In this document: positions 34,830 to 40,481 of the stretch, piece after piece | Layout: every line of letters begins with the position of its first letter | Numbering within the stretch: position 1 is the stretch's first letter | Virus record (IMG/VR): IMGVR_UViG_3300042924_003382 | Coordinates: 1-44,657 of that record | Origin: a virus | Direction: 5' to 3' (one strand) | DNA: 44,657 bases | Made by a program: the position numbers and the translations under genes | Notes under the pieces: model-generated | The model's input: only the letters and a program-made list of their open reading frames with translations | Databases searched by the model: none | Told to the model about the DNA's origin: nothing

Positions 34830-35167
34830 ATATGCGCCACGCTAGCACATGGGGGCAAATGAAAGCAACCTTGCTATGTCAGCACCCTATTGAAAGGAAA
34901 TGACAGTTTCCTTTCGATGTGCTGAACGGAGCAGGGGCTCGCGTTTGGGGGAAATTTTGTGTGGGTGGGGATGCGTCGCAGCTCTCTCGGCTGGCTTGGA
35001 CTCGACCCCCTCCCCCCCCTATCTGGATTCGGGATTGCTGCATTGCTTCGTTGCTGGTGCTTCGTTGCTGCACATGCTGCCATGTATACATGATGCGACA
35101 TTGTATTGCGTCAGGAATTGGACACGTCCCTGCTGGTTTGATGCAGAAACTGGTCAAATGACGACGC
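34830..35167. other. Non-coding region with a large hairpin and C-tract
   Basis: No gene supported in about 340 bp. It contains the large hairpin at 34879-34925, a run of eight C near 35011-35020, and a doubled tgcttcgttgctg motif around 35045-35075. In transcription order it lies after a terminator and before a gene, so a minus-strand promoter should be here; I could not identify clear -35/-10 boxes. Confidence 0.55.
34879..34925. promoter_or_regulatory. Large bulged hairpin
   Basis: Inner stem of 12 pairs (attgaaaggaaa with tttcctttcgat, one G-U), loop tgacag, outer stem of seven pairs (tcagcac with gtgctga), separated by a 3-base bulge on one side. In total 19 pairs within 47 bases. It lies 50 bp before the start of the 34383-34829 gene and lacks a T-run, so it is more likely an operator, an RNA control element or an origin feature than a terminator. 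Confidence 0.6.
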
Positions 35168-35197
35168 AAAAAAACCCCTAGGGGATATCCCTAGGGG
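35168..35197 (-). terminator. Rho-independent terminator
   Basis: On the minus strand: CCCCTAGGG, loop ATATC, CCCTAGGGG, followed directly by seven T. A nine-pair GC-rich stem plus T-run is a strong intrinsic terminator. It ends the operon that finishes with the 36-aa membrane protein (35267-35377). Confidence 0.9.
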
Positions 35198-35266
35198 CTC
35201 ACGCACCTTCAGTCTCTGCTTCCGCGCTCTAACGCATCACCTAACAATCTTAGCCTAGCCTATACC

Positions 35267-35377
35267 TTACCCCATACTCGCAACCTTCACGCATCCTCTC
35301 ACCAGCATCACCGCACCAATCGCCAGCACGGCGAGCACCGTCCCCAGCAAATCGCCCTGGTCATCATTCCTGCTCAT
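35267..35377 (-). CDS. Small membrane protein (36 aa)
   Basis: MSRNDDQGDLLGTVLAVLAI, then GAVMLVRGC and a short tail. One transmembrane helix (about 9-26). The ATG at 35377 overlaps the stop of the upstream gene as ATGA, and a strong terminator follows 70 bp later, so it reads as the last gene of the operon. Function unknown. Confidence 0.65.
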   Translation of the reverse strand: MSRNDDQGDLLGTVLAVLAIGAVMLVRGCVKVASMG

Positions 35378-36063
35378 TTGACACAACCAGTTAACCGCTC
35401 TATTTCCGCCGCATTGTTGCCATGCGCCCAGAAACCCACCACTACGCTCCGATTAGCTACCGCACACAGCCCACACGTTGCGCATGACACATCGTCCCTT
35501 CTCTGCGCAGGACAGCCCACTATCTTCCGCCCTTCCGGTGTGTAGCTCGTGGCTGGGTGGCCACGGGGTATGATTGTCACCACAGGTGCAATCCCTAGCT
35601 TTGCCAGTGCGTCAACCTCGTTCGGATTGTTTGCCGAAAGGTTCACCACGAACCCTTCTTTGTTGGCTCGTTCAACCGCTGCTCTGTTCCCCTTTGCATG
35701 CTTCCCCTTTGTGACTGGCTTGTGAGTATAGGTATACCCTTTCTTCCCCTTGTTTGCCTTGCTTAGTCTTGCCAATGCCTTGCCATCAATATGGTCACCT
35801 TCCCCTGGCAAATCCCCTGCTTGGTTATGTCGCCAGAGCTGCCCTTCCGGTAACCTTGCAATCTTATCGCAAAAAGCTTCCCAAGCTTCCCCTTTTTCCC
35901 CGCTGCTCACCTTGTCCCAATGTAGCCGCAACCGAAAGCCGCTCTCAGCATAGCAGCGCGAAATCATAGGACATGATGGCGGACATGATGACCTAGGGGA
36001 AGTGGACACAGGTATCGGGCCTGTTTTCTCGTTACTGCTTTTCAGCGTTAGGTGAGCGTTCAC
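35374..36063 (-). CDS. Cysteine-containing conserved phage protein (DUF7227-like)
   Basis: 229 aa. KTGPIPVSTSPRSSCPPSCP, LPEGQLWRHNQAGDLPGEGD, GYTYTHKPVTKG, VNLSANNPNEVDALAKLGIA and CPAQRRDDVSCATCGLCAVA match a conserved protein seen in many phages and plasmids, which I recall as DUF7227. Conserved cysteines at both ends (SCPPSCP and CATCGLC) suggest a bound metal. Biochemical role unknown. It couples to neighbours by ATGA on both sides. Confidence 0.75.
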   Translation of the reverse strand: MNAHLTLKSSNEKTGPIPVSTSPRSSCPPSCPMISRCYAESGFRLRLHWDKVSSGEKGEAWEAFCDKIARLPEGQLWRHNQAGDLPGEGDHIDGKALARLSKANKGKKGYTYTHKPVTKGKHAKGNRAAVERANKEGFVVNLSANNPNEVDALAKLGIAPVVTIIPRGHPATSYTPEGRKIVGCPAQRRDDVSCATCGLCAVANRSVVVGFWAHGNNAAEIERLTGCVK

Positions 36064-36326
36064 AGTGTGCCTCCTTCTTCTTCTTCTTCAGTCACACGAA
36101 CCAAATCCATCATCAACAGTTCTTGCATGCCATAAACGCCGTTCTCTCCACAGCATTCGCATTCGTATTTTCTAGCATCCGGTTCAACGCCACCCACCGT
36201 TAACTCACCGCACCTAATGCACAGCCCGCAATTGTCTTCGTCTAATCCTGTGAATTCCTCAAAAGGCATTGCAAAGGCAAAGAAGGGTTTCCCCGTTTTT
36301 TGTCCTATTAGTTTGATGTGTCTCAT
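36060..36326 (-). CDS. Zinc-ribbon-like hypothetical protein
   Basis: 88 aa with two cysteine pairs (CGLCIRCG and CECCG) and the phrase GVEPDARKYECECC, then VYGMQELLMM, as in small phage proteins of unknown function. The tail is acidic (EEEEEGG). The 22-bp spacer before its ATG consists of tetranucleotide repeats rather than a ribosome binding site. Confidence 0.7.
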   Translation of the reverse strand: MRHIKLIGQKTGKPFFAFAMPFEEFTGLDEDNCGLCIRCGELTVGGVEPDARKYECECCGENGVYGMQELLMMDLVRVTEEEEEGGTL

Positions 36327-36348
36327 GTATGTATGTTTGTTTGTTTGC
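36327..36348 (-). repeat. Tetranucleotide repeat leader
   Basis: The full spacer between the stop of the 36349 gene and the ATG at 36326 is made of (GTAT)2 (GTTT)3 GC on the plus strand. There is no ribosome binding site in it. Repeat-number changes would alter the spacing between coupled genes. Confidence 0.8.
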
Positions 36349-36507
36349 TTACTCTGCTAGTCCCGCGAAAAGTCCCAGCCCGTAGCTAATGGCACCCAAT
36401 GCGCCAAAAGCTACCGCCTCCCAAAGTGAGAGGTGGAACTGAGATAGTGCGATGGCATCCCCCAGTGAGAGGAGGATGCATCCGGTTGAGATGGTGTTTT
36501 TACCCAT
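36349..36507 (-). CDS. Small membrane protein (52 aa)
   Basis: MGKNTISTGCILLSLGDAIA, then WEAVAFGALGAISYGLGLFA: two hydrophobic segments typical of a small two-helix membrane protein. I start at ATG 36507 rather than an upstream in-frame start because the added part (LKRGAARADLQS) is unlike the rest. Function unknown; it could be an additional holin-like or superinfection protein. Confidence 0.6.
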   Translation of the reverse strand: MGKNTISTGCILLSLGDAIALSQFHLSLWEAVAFGALGAISYGLGLFAGLAE

Positions 36508-36668
36508 GCTCTGTAAATCGGCACGAGCTGCCCCGCGCTTTAGCAAAAAAAGCAAAAAAGTTTCCCCTCACTTCCCCCTTGCAATCCACGTTCACTCCGT
36601 ATAAACGCGCCGCCCCATCGCCAGGGGGCATGGCTACGCCACAACGCCACAAGCTACACACACCACCA

Positions 36669-36702
36669 CCACGGGGGAGGCTCCGTGGCCTCCCAACCGT
36701 GG
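36669..36702. promoter_or_regulatory. GC-rich hairpin
   Basis: ccacgg + gggaggc, loop tccgtg, gcctccc + aa + ccgtgg: 13 pairs with one 2-base bulge. There is no T-run on either side, so it is not a standard intrinsic terminator. Possible structured RNA or protein-binding site. Confidence 0.55.
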
Positions 36703-36767
36703 AGCAGTGGGATCATCTGCCCGTGCAGTGGGCGGGTGCGCGTGAGCGCGGGGCGTGTATGCGTGAG

Positions 36768-36820
36768 CTTTTTGAATTTTTGAATCTGCGTTTTTGAATT
36801 TCGAATTTCGAATTTTGAAA
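36768..36820. repeat. TTTGAATTT repeat cluster 1
   Basis: Several copies of ttgaattt/tcgaattt in tandem, just 3' of the stop codon (36822) of the 30-aa gene in minus-strand reading. A similar cluster lies at 37746-37793, and a single unit at 38574-38584; in all three cases the element follows a stop codon directly. Confidence 0.7.
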
Positions 36821-36821
36821 A

Positions 36822-36914
36822 CTAGCCATGCATCATCGAGACACTCAGTCGGATTGCTAAGAACAGAGCCAACAGAAGCCAGAAGGCTGGGGCGGCGTAA
36901 GGGTCGTCACTCAT
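36822..36914 (-). CDS. Micro-protein with one TM helix (30 aa)
   Basis: MSDDPYAAPAFWLLLALFLA, then IRLSVSMMHG. One transmembrane helix (about 10-23). ATG 36914 overlaps the stop of the 23-aa frame as ATGA. It is the last in a chain of three tiny coupled frames. Such short genes are uncertain, but the coupling and hydrophobic pattern support it. Confidence 0.5.
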   Translation of the reverse strand: MSDDPYAAPAFWLLLALFLAIRLSVSMMHG

Positions 36915-36982
36915 GCCTCTTGCAACATCTCGTTATATTCACGCTGAATCTCGTAATACTCATCTGCTAGCTCTTCTTTCAT
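36911..36982 (-). CDS. Micro-protein (23 aa)
   Basis: MKEELADEYYEIQREYNEML, then QEA: a single charged helix. It starts and ends in ATGA overlaps with the 56-aa and 30-aa frames. It may be a real peptide or simply a coupling frame. Confidence 0.4.
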   Translation of the reverse strand: MKEELADEYYEIQREYNEMLQEA

Positions 36983-37149
36983 ACAGCAAAAAATCCCTCC
37001 TTATAGTGGATAGCCAGTGAGCAGTCGCCAGTGGTGCTGCATTTGACCATTGCTCTGCCTAATTTGTCTATGATTAGCCTATACGCTAGGCTCATCCAGT
37101 ACACTTCGCGCCCATTGGCTAGGGTTTGCATTGCCTGTTCCAGTGTCAT
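36979..37149 (-). CDS. Small hypothetical protein (56 aa)
   Basis: MTLEQAMQTLANGREVYWMS, then LAYRLIIDKLGRAM and CSTTGDCSLAIHYKEGFF. It looks like a compact alpha/beta protein. ATG 37149 overlaps the stop of the 107-aa gene as ATGA. Function unknown. Confidence 0.65.
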   Translation of the reverse strand: MTLEQAMQTLANGREVYWMSLAYRLIIDKLGRAMVKCSTTGDCSLAIHYKEGFFAV

Positions 37150-37469
37150 TTGATTAGCCCTTTCAGCATCGTTACCCTATCCTCATTCGGCTCCGGCGCA
37201 TCCAACTCGTCATCGAGCGACTCCCTCAGCCATGTCTGTAGGTTGTCATCACAGTACTCTGCTAGTCCCTCCACTATGTCAGCAGGTTCGGCATCACCTG
37301 CCATGGCGTATAGCCCCTCTCGGTCTGAGATGATGACATACTCGTCTCTGTATTGCTCCGCCCAGTCGCTATAGACCGCTATCCAGCCCTCGTCACAATA
37401 GCAGAGGGACTCGTTGGGATTGTTGAGGACAGCGCGGATGGCGCCAGTCAGTTGGTCGTTTGTGCTCAT
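37146..37469 (-). CDS. Acidic hypothetical protein
   Basis: 107 aa: MSTNDQLTGAIRAVLNNPNE, then CYCDEGWIAVYSDWAEQYRD and a strongly acidic C-terminal half (DDELDAPEPNEDR). I take the ATG at 37469; the longer open frame to 37646 runs through a terminator. Size and acidity recall DNA-mimic anti-restriction proteins, but no specific family is seen. Confidence 0.7.
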   Translation of the reverse strand: MSTNDQLTGAIRAVLNNPNESLCYCDEGWIAVYSDWAEQYRDEYVIISDREGLYAMAGDAEPADIVEGLAEYCDDNLQTWLRESLDDELDAPEPNEDRVTMLKGLIK

Positions 37470-37483
37470 AGTATCTGTATGTG

Positions 37484-37503
37484 AGCGAGGGGTTGTCCTC
37501 GCT
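37484..37503 (-). promoter_or_regulatory. Leader hairpin before the acidic gene
   Basis: Seven-pair stem agcgagg/cctcgct with a 6-base loop, 15 bp upstream of the ATG at 37469. It lies in the untranslated leader downstream of the MT-A70 operon terminator, so it may protect the mRNA 5' end or control translation. Confidence 0.45.
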
Positions 37504-37649
37504 GAGTGGATAATCGGCACGAATCCGCACGGCCTTAAATCTTTTTTTCGTCTTTTTTTTCGCCCCCACAAAAGCGGTTGACTCGGCAGGTCAGTGCGAA
37601 TACTTGCGCGTGCGCGTGTGCGCCAGGGTGGGCAGGCTAATGCCAAGGC

Positions 37650-37685
37650 AAAAAGAAACCCCCAACCGCCACTCGGCGGAGGGGG
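37650..37685 (-). terminator. Rho-independent terminator
   Basis: Minus strand: CCCCC T CCGCC, loop GAGT, GGCGG TT GGGGG, then TTTCTTTTT. Ten GC pairs with one internal mismatch plus a T-rich tail. It ends the methyltransferase operon after the MT-A70-like gene. The rest of 37470-37793 holds no supported gene but two T-runs and an AT-rich repeat. Confidence 0.85.
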
Positions 37686-37745
37686 AAGTTCCTTTCACTC
37701 GTCAGGGATTAGCCTAGCTGGGTTTGGTGTGAAGATTCAATACGC

Positions 37746-37793
37746 TTTTTTGAATTTTGAATTTTGAATTCCAGATTTTTTGAATTTTGAAAA
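37746..37793. repeat. TTTGAATTT repeat cluster 2
   Basis: Tandem ttgaatttt units, interrupted by ccagat, directly 3' of the MT-A70-like stop codon at 37794 (minus reading). It closely resembles cluster 1 at 36768-36820 and the single unit at 38574-38584. Confidence 0.75.
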
Positions 37794-38333
37794 TCAAGCC
37801 TGCCAGTTTCCCAGTTCATTGCCGAAGCATTCCCAGCCTGCTCGATGTCTGCGTGCAAAGTACTCAGCCTTACTGGCCGTTGGATACATCAGCTCAAGTC
37901 TATCCTGCATTGCCTCTGGCTTTGCTGAATGCTCTTGCCGTGGGGCCAAGATTGTCTGGCAAATACTCTCGCTTGCAAGCGGCAATGGCCTTCCCTTTGC
38001 GATTGCTGACGCAGCTAGCACAAGCTCAGTGGTTGGCTTGACGATGGACGGCCTCACTCCCTGCGCTCCGATTGGCTGTCCTGCCTTATTGGTCTTAACC
38101 CACACGAAGGCTACACCACGGAAGTGCAGTCCATGCGCTTGTATTGCCTGCATTGCAACGTGCAGCTTCGGGCTTGTTGCCCACATGAACAGAATGCCTC
38201 GCTTCGCGAGCGGATACCGGACAGCGCAAACAGCCTCATCAGACATCAGCGAATAGAACTTCGCTGCGTCGCCCATACCATCTGTGCTGCCGTAGTACGA
38301 CCAAGGAGGATCGGCTACAACAACATCGTACAT
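37794..38333 (-). CDS. MT-A70-like adenine methyltransferase
   Basis: 179 aa. DPPW at 8-11 in VVVADPPWSYYG is the catalytic motif of MT-A70 (N6-adenine) methyltransferases; GILFMWATSPKLHVAMQAI and GVAFVWVKTNKAG, and the end of the domain with RLELMYPTASKAEYFARR, also fit. It would methylate phage DNA against host restriction, or RNA. ATG 38333 shares a base with the previous stop (TGATG). It ends the operon, just ahead of the AT-rich repeat and terminator. Confidence 0.88.
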   Translation of the reverse strand: MYDVVVADPPWSYYGSTDGMGDAAKFYSLMSDEAVCAVRYPLAKRGILFMWATSPKLHVAMQAIQAHGLHFRGVAFVWVKTNKAGQPIGAQGVRPSIVKPTTELVLAASAIAKGRPLPLASESICQTILAPRQEHSAKPEAMQDRLELMYPTASKAEYFARRHRAGWECFGNELGNWQA

Positions 38334-38572
38334 CAAGCCCAGGCAATGAAGTTCAGCCCAGCCCCGTTGATTGAAGGCAATAGCCCACGCTCATCGTAAA
38401 TCCCTGCCCCCTTGGGGATGATGCTCTCCTGCAACATGGTTGGCCCATTGATTTCGATTGGCCCTGAGGCAGCACCTTTGGACGGCTTTGATAGCACAGC
38501 AAGCCCAGCAGGGGCATCCATGCCTGTGTATTGCTTGAGCAACTCTCTGAATGACACTCCTTCGACTTCCAT
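38333..38572 (-). CDS. Hypothetical protein
   Basis: 79 aa, MEVEGVSFRELLKQYTGMDA, with a proline/glycine-rich middle and an end GLLPSINGAGLNFIAWA. Not recognised. It lies between an HTH protein and the MT-A70-like enzyme; the spacer before it is an AT-rich AATTCAAAA unit. Confidence 0.65.
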   Translation of the reverse strand: MEVEGVSFRELLKQYTGMDAPAGLAVLSKPSKGAASGPIEINGPTMLQESIIPKGAGIYDERGLLPSINGAGLNFIAWA

Positions 38573-38583
38573 ATTTTTTGAAT

Positions 38584-39123
38584 TTACGATTTTGGCCCTA
38601 GTGCTTCACGAAACATTTTTGAAATGTCCTGCGCCCCATGAATGTGCACATGCTGGTGCATGATGTCCGGCGTGCTACGCTCCATGGCTAACAGCTTGTC
38701 CATGGTTATGCCAGCGGCAATCGCAGCATCTCGTCCGCCCATTGTGGGCATGAGGTCAGTGAGCCTGTCCAGCGAAGCATCCGCAACCCGTTGCAGCTTG
38801 GCCTTGAGGTTGTGCCGATAGTACGCCTCCCGAAACTGCGAGTCCGTATCCAAAGCATGCGTCTTAATCGCCGACACCACATCTTCGCCTAGCCCTGTTG
38901 CAGCGACGATCGCAGAGGTGGCGTTGCCTTGCTGATACATGTCGATGACCCGCTTGCGTACCTCGTCGCTTGCGATGGCAAGGGCACCTCTGCCGTTGAT
39001 TTTCTCAACATCCACGTTTACATGGTCTTTGACACGCACACCGGATAGTCCAGCAAGCTGGTTTGCCCTTGCCGTTTCGCTCTTGTAGCTAGCAGGTCGT
39101 CGTTGGCGTTCCTTCTCTTTCAT
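38584..39123 (-). CDS. HTH protein, possible small terminase
   Basis: 179 aa. The N-terminus is basic (MKEKERQRRPASYKSETARA), followed by a helix-turn-helix-like stretch (VRKRVIDMYQQGNATSAIVA and TGLGEDVVSAIKTH) and C-terminal helices with KMFREALG. Small terminases have this HTH-plus-oligomerisation layout and size, but it lies 5 kb upstream of terL and among modification genes, so a regulator is equally possible. Confidence 0.6.
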   Translation of the reverse strand: MKEKERQRRPASYKSETARANQLAGLSGVRVKDHVNVDVEKINGRGALAIASDEVRKRVIDMYQQGNATSAIVAATGLGEDVVSAIKTHALDTDSQFREAYYRHNLKAKLQRVADASLDRLTDLMPTMGGRDAAIAAGITMDKLLAMERSTPDIMHQHVHIHGAQDISKMFREALGPKS

Positions 39124-39307
39124 GTTTGATGAGCCTCGGCATGGTTATCTCTTTGTACACTGCGGACTTTAACATGTCGCACTCTAATAGCACAGACCTA
39201 TCTCCAGGGCGTGTATCCATGTCGTTGGTAATGCGAGTGCGAATACGCTGCTCCATCGATTCGATCAGGCACATGGCCCTATCTAATAGTTGCTCTGTTC
39301 TGTTCAT
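39089..39307 (-). CDS. Hypothetical protein
   Basis: 72 aa, MNRTEQLLDRAMCLIESMEQ, helical. Not recognised. It overlaps the methyltransferase gene (39279) by 29 bp and the HTH gene by 35 bp, so its ends are coded twice. Function unknown. Confidence 0.6.
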   Translation of the reverse strand: MNRTEQLLDRAMCLIESMEQRIRTRITNDMDTRPGDRSVLLECDMLKSAVYKEITMPRLIKHEREGTPTTTC

Positions 39308-40481
39308 GGTGATTGTTAAGCTCTTCCATCAGTGTCAAAAAAGCTCTGGCTGCGGTTGCGGGGACGACTCCGTTTCCAAGCATTCGCAACTCGTCGGTTC
39401 GATTGTCACTGGCGTAGCACAACTCTGCATAGTCCATCCAATCGGCAGGCCCATCAGCGTCTCCACCCACCTCGGGTTCAGTTTGCCGTTGCTCGGCGTT
39501 GCCCACTGCGGGTTCTGCACCGATGCTGCCAGATTCGGACTCCTGCCGCTCCCCTGCTTCGTCTTCCCCTCGGCAACCGCCATCTTGACCTGCGCTCTGC
39601 GCTCCATCATCGACGCATGGAACTTCTCCCACGGCGTCCCGTCGTTGGCGTTGGTTGCGTCCGGTGTCGGCCACAACTCTTGGCGGCTCCCACCAGAACT
39701 GCTGCTCGCCGGGGCGGGAGGGCCATGCACAGCTTCCCGCAACTGCGTTCCCTTGGCCCTGTTCAATCTCTTCTCGGTCAAACAGGCTCCCATTGAGTCT
39801 GTCACCTGCGCTGTCGGCCAGTTTGCCGGGACGGGTTTGCCATGCATCTCTGCCACTATCGCCCCCACCAACCTGTCCCTGCGGTTGCGGTGCGTGCCGT
39901 CGGGATTCACTGCATCGAGCGAGCAACCCGTCGTGTCTTTCCAGTCCCTCGCCTTTGCGGTAGGCCATGATGAACACCCGCTTGCGTTGGTGAGGTGCGC
40001 CAACTTCAGCCGCGCTGAATATTCCCCACGCCGTGCGGTAACCAAGTCCTTCCAGCTCTTCAATGACTTCTCGCAGCCCAAGGCTGATATGTCCCTCGAC
40101 GTTCTCGAAGAAACAGATTCGGGGTCGCAGAATCCGAATGCCATCTGCGATGGCTGGCCACAAGTGTCGCTCATCTTCGGCTCCAAGTCGCTTGCCTGCT
40201 GCGCTAAATGGCTGGCAGGGGTAGCCGCCAGAGAGGATGTCCACTCGGTCAGAAAACGCTGCCCACGGGAAGGTTCGTAAATCAGTCCAGATTGGAGCCG
40301 CGTCAAGTTGCCCGCCTTCCATGCGCGATAGAAGGAGTTCGACTGCGGCTGCTTCCCTCTCACAGTAAGCGATTGTGCACAGGTTGCTGACAACTCGCGC
40401 AAGTCCAAGGTCGATGCCTCCGTATCCGGTGCAAAGGCTGAGATGAGTGATTGAGGTAGTATCCACATGGTCTTTCGTCAT
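39279..40481 (-). CDS. C5-cytosine DNA methyltransferase
   Basis: 400 aa. Motif I (LCTGYGGIDLGL), motif IV with catalytic C89 (SGGYPCQPFSAAGK), motif VI (ENVEG, 126-130), motif VIII (GAPHQRKRVFI) and motif X (RMLGNGVVPATAAR) are all present. The region between VIII and IX is long and low in structure (LADSAGDR, VADTGRNQRQ). It would methylate phage DNA for protection. A second long frame (39335-40468) runs through almost the whole gene on the same strand. ATGA overlap with ThyX. Confidence 0.92.
   Translation of the reverse strand: MTKDHVDTTSITHLSLCTGYGGIDLGLARVVSNLCTIAYCEREAAAVELLLSRMEGGQLDAAPIWTDLRTFPWAAFSDRVDILSGGYPCQPFSAAGKRLGAEDERHLWPAIADGIRILRPRICFFENVEGHISLGLREVIEELEGLGYRTAWGIFSAAEVGAPHQRKRVFIMAYRKGEGLERHDGLLARCSESRRHAPQPQGQVGGGDSGRDAWQTRPGKLADSAGDRLNGSLFDREEIEQGQGNAVAGSCAWPSRPGEQQFWWEPPRVVADTGRNQRQRRDAVGEVPCVDDGAQSAGQDGGCRGEDEAGERQESESGSIGAEPAVGNAEQRQTEPEVGGDADGPADWMDYAELCYASDNRTDELRMLGNGVVPATAARAFLTLMEELNNHHEQNRATIR
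39335..40468 (-). CDS. Overlapping frame inside the methyltransferase gene (WPTP-repeat protein)
   Basis: 377 codons, in another frame of the methyltransferase gene but on the same strand. It reads like a real protein: MWILPQSLISAFAPDTEAST, then CAQSLTVRGKQPQSNSFYRAWK, SARLKLAHLTNASGCSSWPT, a central ELWPTPDATNANDGTP and finally LNPRWVETLMGLPIGWT. I recall phage proteins with this same architecture annotated next to or in place of cytosine methyltransferases. The ATG at 40468 lies 13 bp inside the other gene. WPTP/WATP motifs fall exactly where the other frame has VADT-type motifs. Whether it is translated is not shown. Confidence 0.55.
   Translation of the reverse strand: MWILPQSLISAFAPDTEASTLDLRELSATCAQSLTVRGKQPQSNSFYRAWKAGNLTRLQSGLIYEPSRGQRFLTEWTSSLAATPASHLAQQASDLEPKMSDTCGQPSQMAFGFCDPESVSSRTSRDISALGCEKSLKSWKDLVTARRGEYSARLKLAHLTNASGCSSWPTAKARDWKDTTGCSLDAVNPDGTHRNRRDRLVGAIVAEMHGKPVPANWPTAQVTDSMGACLTEKRLNRAKGTQLREAVHGPPAPASSSSGGSRQELWPTPDATNANDGTPWEKFHASMMERRAQVKMAVAEGKTKQGSGRSPNLAASVQNPQWATPSNGKLNPRWVETLMGLPIGWTMQSCATPVTIEPTSCECLETESSPQPQPELF

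Larger units (their letters stand above)
36508..36821. other. Non-coding GC-rich gap
   Basis: About 310 bp without a supported gene. It contains the hairpin at 36669-36702, a GC-rich stretch, and an AT-rich TTTGAATTT repeat at its right end. As it follows the stop of the 30-aa gene and precedes the 36507 gene, it may carry a promoter for the 36507-35267 operon; I see no clear boxes. Confidence 0.5.

Noticed and set aside
34879-35169. Minus-strand ORFs of 75 and 96 codons in the 34830-35167 gap
   Set aside because: Low-complexity composition through the hairpin and C-tract, no ribosome binding site and no coupling; they do not look like the real genes around them.
33484-35266. tRNA genes in the non-coding gaps
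   Set aside because: I looked for GTTCRANNC-type T-loops with matching acceptor stems on both strands and found none; the region needs a tRNA-scan to be certain.
36516-37522. Shared 11-mer aatcggcacga upstream of two operons as a promoter motif
   Set aside because: Chance matches of 11 bases are expected many times in a 44-kb sequence, and the distances to the starts differ.
39126-40280. Plus-strand ORF (384 codons) opposite the methyltransferase
   Set aside because: Antisense to the methyltransferase and its overlapping frame; composition is C/S/L-rich with no motif. The same-strand second frame is the better candidate.
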